A stretch of 17,868 bases of DNA from the NCBI GenBank assembly GCA_013041975.1, contig JABDQZ010000208.1, positions 1 through 17,868 on the forward strand, read 5' to 3'. Shown piece by piece: positions 1 through 6,600 of the stretch (positions are counted from its first letter, which is position 1; the number at the start of each line of letters is the position of its first letter). The position numbers and the translations under genes were made by a program. The notes below the pieces were generated by a model. It worked only from the letters and a program-made list of their open reading frames with translations, searched no databases and was not told the DNA's origin. The DNA is from Gammaproteobacteria bacterium. GTDB taxonomy: Bacteria; Pseudomonadota; Gammaproteobacteria; Chromatiales; Chromatiaceae.

Positions 1-342
1 ACCGATGGCTTTATTGAAAGTGATGGTAGTGTGAATCCGGAACGAAGCACGCGTTTAATTCAGGGGCAGATTGGAGCAGACTTTACCTACCTGGCCGGGG
101 AAAATTTCGAACCTTATCTGATTGCGACCTATAACTATGACTTTATTAGCAGTGGCACCAATATTGTCGCCGGAGGTGTTGCAGTTAATCCATTTGATGA
201 CCGGGATGATGTGTTACTGGGTGCCGGTTTTAACTACTATGTTAGTGAAAACAGCACAGCATCGATGGAATTGAAACATCGTGTTTTCAGGGATGATTTT
301 GAAGAGACGATCTTCTCAGCCAGCTACAGGGCTAATTTCTAG
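1..342 (+). CDS. Autotransporter-type outer-membrane beta-barrel protein, 3' end only (paralog of the next gene)
   Basis: The reading frame is open from base 1 and ends at TAG 340-342, so this is the last 113 residues of a gene that begins left of the window. The GTG at 31 is an internal valine codon, not a start. The sequence alternates polar and hydrophobic/aromatic residues as beta-strands do, and ends in SASYRANF with a terminal Phe, the usual C-terminal signal of BAM-inserted barrels. It aligns along its whole length with the C-terminus of the following gene at roughly three quarters identity by eye, including the GADFTYLAG, NFEPYL, VNPFDD, GAGFNYY and FEETIFSASYRANF blocks. The two are therefore tandem paralogs. 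By homology it is the pore-forming outer-membrane domain. The passenger or ligand is unknown because the N-terminus is missing. Confidence 0.8.
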   Translation, partial: TDGFIESDGSVNPERSTRLIQGQIGADFTYLAGENFEPYLIATYNYDFISSGTNIVAGGVAVNPFDDRDDVLLGAGFNYYVSENSTASMELKHRVFRDDFEETIFSASYRANF

Positions 343-366
343 AGAGATTAGTTTCCAGATTAAAAT

Positions 367-389
367 AACCGGCGTTGGCCGGTTTTTTT
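367..389 (+). terminator. Rho-independent terminator after the first barrel gene
   Basis: A perfect 7-bp stem, AACCGGC (367-373) with GCCGGTT (378-384), closes a GTTG loop and is followed by a T run to 389. It lies 25 bp after the stop codon. Its GC core is the same as in the terminator after the second paralog. Confidence 0.85.
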
Positions 390-454
390 ATGCGGGAAAA
401 TACGTGGAAACAGGTAATTTCCAAAGAATACCTTTTCTCCATCTTCTTTGATTT

Positions 455-490
455 TTGAAATAACTTATATATAGTCAGGATTAATATAAT
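455..490 (+). promoter_or_regulatory. Candidate promoter of the second barrel gene
   Basis: The 120 bp between the first terminator and the gene are AT-rich. A perfect TATAAT occurs at 485-490, 25 bp before the start codon. The best -35-like hexamer, TTGAAA (455-460), is 24 bp away, too far for a standard sigma-70 spacer, so the -35 is either weak or elsewhere. The gene must be transcribed from this interval because a strong terminator precedes it. Confidence 0.35.
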
Positions 491-515
491 AAAAAATAGG
501 ATATGGGAGAGGAAA

Positions 516-1991
516 ATGAATATCAGAATTTTGGGGCTGGTAGCTATTACGCTGCTTTTTTGTAATTCAGCATTTGCATCGGTACCGGTTGTTCTTGGCA
601 CCTGGACCGGAACAAAAACAATGACTGCTACAAACTGTGTCAGCAATCCATCACTTGACGGTGATACTTCTACAAAGATTGAAACGATCATTGTGACCAA
701 TCAGACTGAGGGGTCGCCTGATGTTTTCGATAATATTTCAGGTACATCGTTTTATACCGACAGTGCTTTCTGGCCAGCTGCAAGTGAAACCTTTTCCGGT
801 TCAATCTACAGTGATGGATTCTTTACGGTAACATTTTCCCCCAGCGGTGATACGGCTACAGGCTTTTATGTCAATGGAGTGATTAATGTTGATGCAACTT
901 CTTACCCGAGCGCTGACAAAGAACCCTATTTGAGTGGTGGGTGTGAGATTGATGAAGCTGCCTTTACCCTTACCGGGGGAGCTCAGGTGGTTAATGCAGC
1001 TAACGCAGCTGGTACTGCAATCGTTACCGGTAGTACTCAAACCCTGCAATCATTTGTCAATAATACTGTTTTTCCTGTCATGACCCGTATTCAGAATATT
1101 GTTGTCAACCTGATCACTGATACTGATACTCAGGGTACTCGTTTTGATATGAACCCAGTGGCAGGAGGCTACAAAATATCAGGCCAGACTGGACGTGCAG
1201 CCGGTGGAGATATCCGCAATCTTGCAGGCTGGGGTAGTGTTACCTACACAGACCTGGAAAATGATAATGCACTAACAGCTTATGATGGTGAACGTATGGC
1301 CTTCCAGTTTGGTCTGGATTACATGCCGAAAGACAATATGGTCGCTGGTGTCAGTTTGGGATATGAAGATCTGGATGTCACGACTACTTTCAATCAGGGC
1401 TCCGTGGACGGCGAGGGCTTTACTATCGCTCCCTATGTCGGTGCTGTTATTGATGATCACTGGAGCTTTGATGCACTGATTGGTTTTAGTGCACTAGACT
1501 ACGATCAGGTTCGTTCCTCTGGCACCATAAAAGGTAGTACTGATGCCACGCGCTTTTTTTGGGCGGCGAATCTAAATCATACTTATGCTAAAAAGGATCA
1601 GTGGTTGATCATGACCAGAGCCGGGATGATGTTTGCCAAGGAAACAACAGACGGGTTTATTGAAGATAATGGCACTGTGAATCCTGAAAGAGAAGCCAGC
1701 CTGGTCCAGGCTCAGTTCGGTGCTGATTTTACTTATCTTGCCGGTGATAATTTCGAGCCTTATCTGAATGCTACTTATAATTACGATCTCAGCAGTAGCA
1801 GCATAAATGTAGTTGGTGTTACTGGTGGTCTGGTTAATCCATTTGATGATGACGATGATTTGTTAATTGGAGCTGGTTTTAATTACTATGCCAGTGAAAA
1901 CAGCACTGCCTCGTTTGAGTTGAGGCATCGTTTAGCTCGTGAGGACTTTGAAGAGACCATCTTCTCAGCCAGCTATAGGGCTAATTTCTAG
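516..1991 (+). CDS. Autotransporter-type outer-membrane protein with short N-terminal domain (491 aa)
   Basis: The ATG start is supported by GGGAGAGG at 505-512. Residues 1-21 form a Sec signal peptide (hydrophobic LGLVAITLLF, cleavage likely after AFA). Residues 22-155 are a small Ser/Thr/Gly-rich exported domain with two cysteines, C41 and C143, that could form a disulfide. Residues 155-205 look helical (VNAANAAGTA, then a segment around RIQNIVVNLI) and resemble the linker helix that sits in an autotransporter pore. Residues 225-491 are the beta-barrel, ending in Phe. A loop with five aspartates follows VNPF near residue 445. The passenger is far smaller than in classical type Va proteins and no protease or adhesin motif is visible, so it may work as a surface barrel without a released passenger. 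It is a tandem paralog of the truncated gene to the left. Substrate and function are unknown. Confidence 0.8.
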   Translation: MNIRILGLVAITLLFCNSAFASVPVVLGTWTGTKTMTATNCVSNPSLDGDTSTKIETIIVTNQTEGSPDVFDNISGTSFYTDSAFWPAASETFSGSIYSDGFFTVTFSPSGDTATGFYVNGVINVDATSYPSADKEPYLSGGCEIDEAAFTLTGGAQVVNAANAAGTAIVTGSTQTLQSFVNNTVFPVMTRIQNIVVNLITDTDTQGTRFDMNPVAGGYKISGQTGRAAGGDIRNLAGWGSVTYTDLENDNALTAYDGERMAFQFGLDYMPKDNMVAGVSLGYEDLDVTTTFNQGSVDGEGFTIAPYVGAVIDDHWSFDALIGFSALDYDQVRSSGTIKGSTDATRFFWAANLNHTYAKKDQWLIMTRAGMMFAKETTDGFIEDNGTVNPEREASLVQAQFGADFTYLAGDNFEPYLNATYNYDLSSSSINVVGVTGGLVNPFDDDDDLLIGAGFNYYASENSTASFELRHRLAREDFEETIFSASYRANF

Positions 1992-2012
1992 TAAGATGAA
2001 TTTCAAGTGAAT

Positions 2013-2041
2013 AAAAAACCGGCTTTAGCCGGTTTTTTTTT
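2013..2041. terminator. Bidirectional intrinsic terminator between barrel gene and kamA-like gene
   Basis: An 11-bp perfect stem, AAAAAACCGGC (2013-2023) with GCCGGTTTTTT (2028-2038), closes a TTTA loop and is followed by more T. Because the upstream arm is an A run, the - strand also reads as stem plus T tract. It can therefore stop both the + strand barrel gene (ends 1991) and the - strand aminomutase gene (ends 2063). Confidence 0.85.
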
Positions 2042-2062
2042 GGATAAAGTCAGGATCATTCA

Positions 2063-3406
2063 CTAATTTTCAAAGAAAAACTTTTCTTCGCCAAAAGCTG
2101 GCTTCAAGTGATCTAACCAGGTCGCGTTTTCATCATATCTGGCAAAGAATGGACGTTGAACCCAGTCCGGATTGCGCCCCTGAACAAAACGGCAGACAAA
2201 CACCTTTTCATCATTGATTTCGGTGATGCCCTGAATTTCAATCTTGCCCGGTGTAGCGGACATGGATGGACCCCGAACAGTACGAGACAGCCCTGAAACC
2301 TGCTTGATGGCTTCATGATAGATATTCCATGCCTTGGCAAGTGGTACTTCAAAGTAATTCTTGGCGCCCGTGTCACGTTCTACAAACATGTAATAGGGAA
2401 TGATGCCCAGACGGGTTTGCATTTTCCACATTTTGGCCCAGACATCGGGATCGTCGTTGATGTTACGAATCAGTGGTGACTGGCTGCGTAATACTGCGCC
2501 AGTAGCACGAAGCCGACGAATGGCTTCAACGGCAATTGGTGTTTCCATTTCGCGCCAGTGGTTGAAATGATTCATGATGGCGACGTGTTTACCTGCTTTG
2601 ATGAGTCGTTCGATCAGGGCCAGTAGTTCCCCAGCGTCTTCATCAGTGACAAAGCGTTGAGGCCAGAAGGAAACGGCCTTGGTGCCAATACGGATATTCT
2701 GGATATGTTCGAAGTCTTTTTCCAGTAGTGGCTCCAGGTATTGTTTCATGTGTTTAGTCTTCATGACCATGGGATCGCCACCGGTCACCAGCAGATCGCT
2801 GACATCCTTGTGGGCTTTCAGGTATTTATGAAGATGCTGCGTTTCATTACTGGCAATTTTCAGTTCCTTGTCACCTATGAACTGGGCCCATCGGAAACAG
2901 AAAGTGCAGTAGCTGTGACAGGTCTGGCCCTGGCTAGGGAAAAACAGTACCGTTTCACGGTATTTGTGCTGCATGCCAGGGAGTTCTTCGTTATTCTGCG
3001 TGGGAACGTTCAGGTTTTTCTGACCGGCGGGATGGGGGTTGAGCTTGTCACGAATCCGTTTTGCGACACGTTTAATTTCAATCTTGTCATCGGAATTTTT
3101 GAGTGTTTCAGCCATCAGTTCAAAATCAGCCGGATCAAGCATGTCAGGTTGTGGGAACGTCAGCTGAAAAATCGGATCTTCCGGGATATTGGTCCAGTCA
3201 ATTAATTCATCAATAACGTACTGATTGACACGAAATGGCAGTACATTGGCCACCACGTGCATGGCAAAACGCTGCTCTTCAGGCAGGCGCTGGATCTGCG
3301 CTATCTTATCGATGTGACGTTCAGTGTAGACCTTGAATCGCTGGGGCTCTGCAAACAGTTCCTTGTAGTCTTCACGTGAACGGTAAAATTTCAGTATTTT
3401 GCTCAT
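2063..3406 (-). CDS. KamA-family radical SAM/PLP aminomutase (447 aa), substrate probably not lysine
   Basis: The ATG at 3404-3406 has a near-perfect AGGAGGT Shine-Dalgarno (3413-3419) six bases upstream. Residues 163-170 carry the radical SAM cluster motif C-x3-C-x2-C (CHSYCTFC), followed by R172 at the place of the substrate-carboxylate Arg of lysine 2,3-aminomutase. GGDP is at 209-212, and the PLP lysine is probably K388 in TPGK. Family members move an amino group between C2 and C3 of an amino acid using a 5'-deoxyadenosyl radical and PLP, in the cytoplasm. The segment after PYY (337-339) aligns without gaps to the clostridial enzyme as I remember it. There R344 replaces the aspartate (D293) that holds the lysine side-chain amine, and S381 replaces the second one (D330). 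EpmB is excluded by length (about 340 aa) and context. No ablB acetyltransferase is adjacent. The gene lies downstream of nadB in the same direction with a 224-bp gap, so it may have its own promoter. Confidence 0.82.
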   Translation of the reverse strand: MSKILKFYRSREDYKELFAEPQRFKVYTERHIDKIAQIQRLPEEQRFAMHVVANVLPFRVNQYVIDELIDWTNIPEDPIFQLTFPQPDMLDPADFELMAETLKNSDDKIEIKRVAKRIRDKLNPHPAGQKNLNVPTQNNEELPGMQHKYRETVLFFPSQGQTCHSYCTFCFRWAQFIGDKELKIASNETQHLHKYLKAHKDVSDLLVTGGDPMVMKTKHMKQYLEPLLEKDFEHIQNIRIGTKAVSFWPQRFVTDEDAGELLALIERLIKAGKHVAIMNHFNHWREMETPIAVEAIRRLRATGAVLRSQSPLIRNINDDPDVWAKMWKMQTRLGIIPYYMFVERDTGAKNYFEVPLAKAWNIYHEAIKQVSGLSRTVRGPSMSATPGKIEIQGITEINDEKVFVCRFVQGRNPDWVQRPFFARYDENATWLDHLKPAFGEEKFFFEN

Positions 3407-3510
3407 GCTGGCACCTCCTGAAGGGCCGGAAACTGATTACGTGGCGGCTGTAGATTATGGCTTCGTCAGTGAAGCGCCGGGATATGCCTGGTGAATTGGC
3501 AAGTAGTTGG

Positions 3511-3537
3511 TTCAACTTCTGTTGAAATCACGTTGAA
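3511..3537. repeat. TTCAAC/GTTGAA repeats upstream of the kamA-like gene
   Basis: TTCAAC (3511-3516) and GTTGAA (3521-3526) form a perfect 6-bp inverted repeat with a 4-base spacer. A further GTTGAA at 3532-3537 repeats the second arm 11 bp later, one helical turn. The cluster lies about 105-130 bp upstream of the aminomutase start, where an operator could sit. No known regulator is recognised, and chance is possible in AT-rich DNA. Confidence 0.3.
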
Positions 3538-3630
3538 AAATCAGGTTTATAGTAATTATTTGCACCAAATTGGCGCAGATTCTAACAATCAGGCCCTACT
3601 GAGTCCAGTGATGGTTAGGGAGAGGTGGAA

Positions 3631-5247
3631 TCAAAAGTCCTTATTCGGCCAATAATGATCCGGAATCAGCATAGTTGGCTCGGCTTGCTGGCTATCAGTC
3701 TCAGGAAAGTCCAGGTTGTAATGCAATCCACGTGATTCCTTGCGACGTGTTGCTGATTGAACGATCAGGTCGGCCACTTCCAGTAGGTTTCTCAATTCCA
3801 GTAAATCATTGTTAACGCGGAAGTTGCTGTAATATTCTGTTACTTCATGTTTGAGCAGATTGATACGTCTGCGCGCGCGAGCCAGTCGTTTGCTGCTGCG
3901 CACAATACCGACATAGTCCCACATGAATTGTCGCAGTTCATGCCAGTTGTGGGAAACCACGATTTCTTCATCCGAATCAGAAACGCGACTCTCATCCCAG
4001 TCTGTCACCTCATGAAACTTTCTGCGAGATAACTGGTTGTTATTGATGGACTCAGCTGCCAGTTGGCCAAATACCAGACATTCCAGCAACGAGTTACTGG
4101 CCATCCGGTTGGCACCATGTAAACCGGTATAAGCGGTCTCTCCAATGGCATACAGATCCTTGATATCGGTTTCGGCATTCTGGTTGGTCACAATTCCACC
4201 ACAGGTGTAATGGGCGGCCGGTACAATCGGGATGGCTTCGCGGGTGATATCAATGCCTAAATCAAGACAACGTGCATGAATCGTTGGGAAATGTTCTTCA
4301 ATGAATGCCTTGCCCTTATGGCTGATATCGAGATAAAGACAGTCACAGCCCAGGCGTTTCATCTCATGGTCAATAGCACGTGCAACGATGTCCCGAGGTG
4401 CCAGTTCACCACGATCGTCGAATTTATCCATAAATCTTGTGCCGTCTGGCAGTAACAGTTTGCCACCTTCGCCGCGCACGGCTTCCGTGATCAGGAATGA
4501 TTTTGCCTTGGGATGGTACAGGCAGGTCGGATGAAACTGGTTGAACTCCATATTGGCTACGCGGCAACCGGCGCGCCATGCCATTGCAATACCATCACCG
4601 GTGGCGACGTCCGGGTTACTGGTGTAGAGGTAAACCTTGCTGGCTCCACCGGTTGCCAGAACAATGGTTTTGGCAGCAATGGCATCAACCTTGTTGGTTT
4701 TCAGGTCGAGAATATAGGCACCAACGCAACGGCGGGTATTCTTCTTTTTATCGGCAGTTATCAGGTCGATTGCGAGGCTGTTTTCAATGAAACGGATGTT
4801 GCGACGGCTTTTTACCTGGCCGACCAGCGAGGTTTCAATTTCCTTGCCGGTGGCATCGGCAGCATGAATGATACGACGATGTGTGTGACCACCTTCACGT
4901 GTGAGATGGTAACCGGATTCTGAGTCCTCGGCGCGGGTAAATTCTACACCCAGGTCAAGCAGCCAGCGAATATTTTCAGGACCATGCCTGACGACACGGC
5001 CGACAGTTTGTTCATCACAAATACCGGCACCAGCATTGAGTGTATCCTGAATATGCGATTCGATAGAGTCCGATGAATCCAGTACGGCAGAGACCCCTCC
5101 CTGTGCATAAAGGGTATTGCCCTCGGTTATTTCCCTTTTGGATAGGACGACGACATCCAGCTCTGCATTCAGGCGCAAAGCCAGACTCAGGCCGGCAGCA
5201 CCGCTGCCTATGATCAAAACATCGCATTTATTGTTTTTAGAAGCCAT
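3631..5247 (-). CDS. nadB: L-aspartate oxidase NadB (538 aa)
   Basis: NadB oxidises L-aspartate to iminoaspartate, the first step of de novo NAD synthesis; NadA then makes quinolinate. It is a cytoplasmic FAD enzyme of the succinate dehydrogenase/fumarate reductase flavoprotein family. The N-terminal dinucleotide fold shows GSGAAG at residues 14-19 and TLYAQGG around 45-51. Active-site blocks include REGGH (117-121), FHPT (238-241), RGEGG (258-262), LAPRD with R285, and PAAHYTCGG with H346. The length matches E. coli NadB (540 aa). The ATG at 5245-5247 is the natural start just before the FAD fold, though its Shine-Dalgarno is weak. It is divergent from rpoE, as nadB is from algU in Pseudomonas. 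The 148-bp shared intergenic region holds an inverted repeat that may regulate it. Confidence 0.96.
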   Translation of the reverse strand: MASKNNKCDVLIIGSGAAGLSLALRLNAELDVVVLSKREITEGNTLYAQGGVSAVLDSSDSIESHIQDTLNAGAGICDEQTVGRVVRHGPENIRWLLDLGVEFTRAEDSESGYHLTREGGHTHRRIIHAADATGKEIETSLVGQVKSRRNIRFIENSLAIDLITADKKKNTRRCVGAYILDLKTNKVDAIAAKTIVLATGGASKVYLYTSNPDVATGDGIAMAWRAGCRVANMEFNQFHPTCLYHPKAKSFLITEAVRGEGGKLLLPDGTRFMDKFDDRGELAPRDIVARAIDHEMKRLGCDCLYLDISHKGKAFIEEHFPTIHARCLDLGIDITREAIPIVPAAHYTCGGIVTNQNAETDIKDLYAIGETAYTGLHGANRMASNSLLECLVFGQLAAESINNNQLSRRKFHEVTDWDESRVSDSDEEIVVSHNWHELRQFMWDYVGIVRSSKRLARARRRINLLKHEVTEYYSNFRVNNDLLELRNLLEVADLIVQSATRRKESRGLHYNLDFPETDSQQAEPTMLIPDHYWPNKDF

Positions 5248-5270
5248 CTGTTATCGGGTATATTATGTTT

Positions 5271-5291
5271 GTATCGATATTGTTTCGATAC
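5271..5291. promoter_or_regulatory. Inverted repeat (candidate operator) in the nadB/rpoE divergent promoter region
   Basis: GTATCGA (5271-5277) and TCGATAC (5285-5291) are perfect 7-bp arms separated by 7 bp, a size suited to a dimeric DNA-binding protein. On the + strand it fills the spacer of a possible promoter, TTGTAT (5269-5274) N17 TATAAG (5292-5297), directed toward rpoE. On the - strand it lies just upstream of a CATAAT (5262-5267) that could be the nadB -10. The regulator is unknown. Confidence 0.45.
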
Positions 5292-5324
5292 TATAAGCAT
5301 AAATGAAAAAAAAACGTCTTTCAT

Positions 5325-5352
5325 GAAACTATTTACTTATGGCAGGGTCAAT
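5325..5352 (+). promoter_or_regulatory. Candidate sigma-E autoregulatory promoter of rpoE
   Basis: GAAACT (5325-5330), 17 bp, then TCAAT (5348-5352) loosely matches the RpoE/AlgU promoter pattern GAACTT-N16/17-TCTGA. rpoE/algU operons are normally transcribed from such a promoter. The -35 match is only four of six, so this is a weak call supported mainly by location. Confidence 0.35.
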
Positions 5353-5357
5353 TTCCA

Positions 5358-5399
5358 ATGATGACTGATAAATCGCTATCGGGAGCTCAGACTGGATGA
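5358..5399 (+). CDS. Leader ORF (13 codons) overlapping the rpoE start; rseD-like
   Basis: ATG at 5358 (a second ATG follows at 5361) opens a frame reading MMTDKSLSGAQTG and stops at TGA 5397-5399, which overlaps the rpoE ATG (5396-5398) as ATGA. GGCAGGG (5341-5347) is a distant possible ribosome site. E. coli has a longer leader peptide, RseD, in the same place, coupled to rpoE translation and targeted by CsrA. Here two GGA triplets (5382-5384 and 5394-5396, the second touching the rpoE start codon) are possible CsrA contacts. If transcription starts from the proximal sigma-E-like promoter, the start would fall almost at this ATG. Sequence relation to RseD is not evident; the parallel is positional. 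Confidence 0.4.
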   Translation: MMTDKSLSGAQTG

Positions 5400-5971
5400 G
5401 CGATAGAGTTGCAGACCAGGAACTGGTAGCCAGGGTTCAAAGGGGAGATAAAAAGGCATTTGATCTGCTGGTGCTCAAATATCAGCAAAAGGTGGCCAAT
5501 ATCGTTTCCCGATATATTCGTGATCCTCACGAAAGTCTGGATGTGACCCAGGAGGCCTTTATCAAGGCTTACCGGGCATTGCCGAACTTTCGCGGTGACA
5601 GTGCTTTTTACACCTGGCTGTATCGCATAGCCATCAATACGGCCAAGAATCATCTGGTTTCTCTGGGGCGTCGGCCACCGGGTACAGATGTTGATGCAGA
5701 AACTGCGGAACAAATTGATAGTGGCGAGCGTCTCAAAGACAGGGAAACACCGGAAAGCATCGCATTGACAGAAGAAATTGCGCTTACTGTCAAGCAGGCC
5801 ATCGATGCACTGCCGGATGAACTGAAAACGGCAATCACCTTGCGCGAGCTTGAAGGGATGAGCTACGAGGAGATTGCCGAGGCAATGGATTGTCCGATTG
5901 GAACTGTAAGGTCTAGAATATTCAGGGCGCGTGAGGCCATTGATGCCAAACTCGCTCCTTTGCTGGAATAG
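5396..5971 (+). CDS. rpoE: RNA polymerase sigma-E factor RpoE/AlgU (191 aa)
   Basis: This is the ECF sigma factor of the envelope stress response. It is held at the inner membrane by RseA and, once freed, directs RNA polymerase to genes for outer-membrane biogenesis and periplasmic repair. Region 2 spans roughly residues 20-92, with the DVTQEAFIKAYRALPNF helix for -10 recognition and TWLYRIAINTAKN. Region 4 spans about 130-182, with LPDELKTAITLRELEG and the helix-turn-helix SYEEIAEAMDCPIGTVRSRI for -35 recognition. The length equals that of E. coli RpoE. The start at 5396 gives the conserved short N-terminus; GGAG at 5382-5385 is about 10 bases upstream, and translation may be coupled to the leader ORF. 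It is the first gene of the rpoE-rseA-rseB-rseC-degP cluster, and autoregulation is expected. Confidence 0.97.
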   Translation: MSDRVADQELVARVQRGDKKAFDLLVLKYQQKVANIVSRYIRDPHESLDVTQEAFIKAYRALPNFRGDSAFYTWLYRIAINTAKNHLVSLGRRPPGTDVDAETAEQIDSGERLKDRETPESIALTEEIALTVKQAIDALPDELKTAITLRELEGMSYEEIAEAMDCPIGTVRSRIFRAREAIDAKLAPLLE

Positions 5972-5985
5972 AACCGGGAATGCTT

Positions 5986-6600
5986 ATGTCAGATGAAATT
6001 AAACAAAAAGTATCAGCTTTTTTAGATGGGGAACTGGATACACAGCAGTTGGCGGCACTGAGCGATCAAGTGATCAGTTCGCCGGAATTGCGCAGCAGAC
6101 TTCATCGTTATGTGCTGATCAGTGAGTCCATCAAGGGCAATGCTGTTGCAAGTAACGCTGAAGGCATTGCCGATAGCGTCAGTAGGGCGATTGAAGATGA
6201 ACCCGCAATCATTGCTCCTGTAACTCGTCCTCCAGCAGCAAAACCAGCAACGTCCGAGGCCGGCTGGAAAACCTGGTTTGCCGGTGGCGCGATAGCCGCT
6301 ACCGTGGCGACGCTGGCCCTGATCAATTTTGATATCCTTGAAATGCAGCAGGGGACCAACGAATCTTTTCCGGTAACCGTGCAGCTTCAGCCACAATCTC
6401 AACCATTCAATCAGCCGATGATGAACAGTTTTGCGCAGCCGGCTTCCACCCAGTGGTCGATCAGTCGCGAACATACGGCTGAGCCTGAAGTCGAACAGGA
6501 ACTTAACCAGTTTCTGATTGAACATTCCGAATATACTCACCAGTCCGGTATGCCGGGGCTTGTGCCTTACGCAACATTTGTAGTTTATGACAAGAAATAA
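5986..6600 (+). CDS. rseA: Anti-sigma-E factor RseA/MucA (204 aa)
   Basis: RseA is a single-pass inner-membrane protein whose cytoplasmic domain sequesters sigma-E. Stepwise proteolysis (DegS, then RseP) releases it. The N-terminal domain (residues 1-60, IKQKVSAFLDGELD and SSPELRSRLHRYVLISESIKG) matches the RseA_N fold. A Pro/Ala-rich linker leads to one membrane segment at about 97-114 (FAGGAIAATVATLALI). Residues 119-204 are the periplasmic domain, rich in Gln and Asn, ending in PYATFVVYDKK. I chose ATG 5986 because CGGGA (5975-5979) is six bases upstream of it; the ATG at 5980 abuts that site and would add only two residues. The start is 15 bp after rpoE, and the end overlaps rseB by 14 bp. 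Confidence 0.93.
   Translation: MSDEIKQKVSAFLDGELDTQQLAALSDQVISSPELRSRLHRYVLISESIKGNAVASNAEGIADSVSRAIEDEPAIIAPVTRPPAAKPATSEAGWKTWFAGGAIAATVATLALINFDILEMQQGTNESFPVTVQLQPQSQPFNQPMMNSFAQPASTQWSISREHTAEPEVEQELNQFLIEHSEYTHQSGMPGLVPYATFVVYDKK

Noticed and set aside
332..700. 122-aa - strand frame with a hydrophobic stretch across the intergenic region at 343-515
   Set aside because: It crosses the terminator and the signal-peptide coding region of the barrel gene, and lacks a ribosome site; the hydrophobic run comes from AT-rich intergenic DNA.
2741..3205. 154-aa open frame on the + strand opposite the kamA-like gene
   Set aside because: It is fully antisense to a gene with clear motifs, has no ribosome site and does not resemble a known family; it is a shadow frame.
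2063..3406. Assignment of the radical SAM protein as EpmB (EF-P beta-lysylation)
   Set aside because: It is about 100 residues longer than EpmB, lacks the lysine-binding aspartates and has no efp, epmA or epmC nearby.
3562..3578. Small hairpin (GCACC...GGCGC) between nadB and the kamA-like gene as a terminator
   Set aside because: The stem is six pairs with one wobble, and no T run follows on the - strand.
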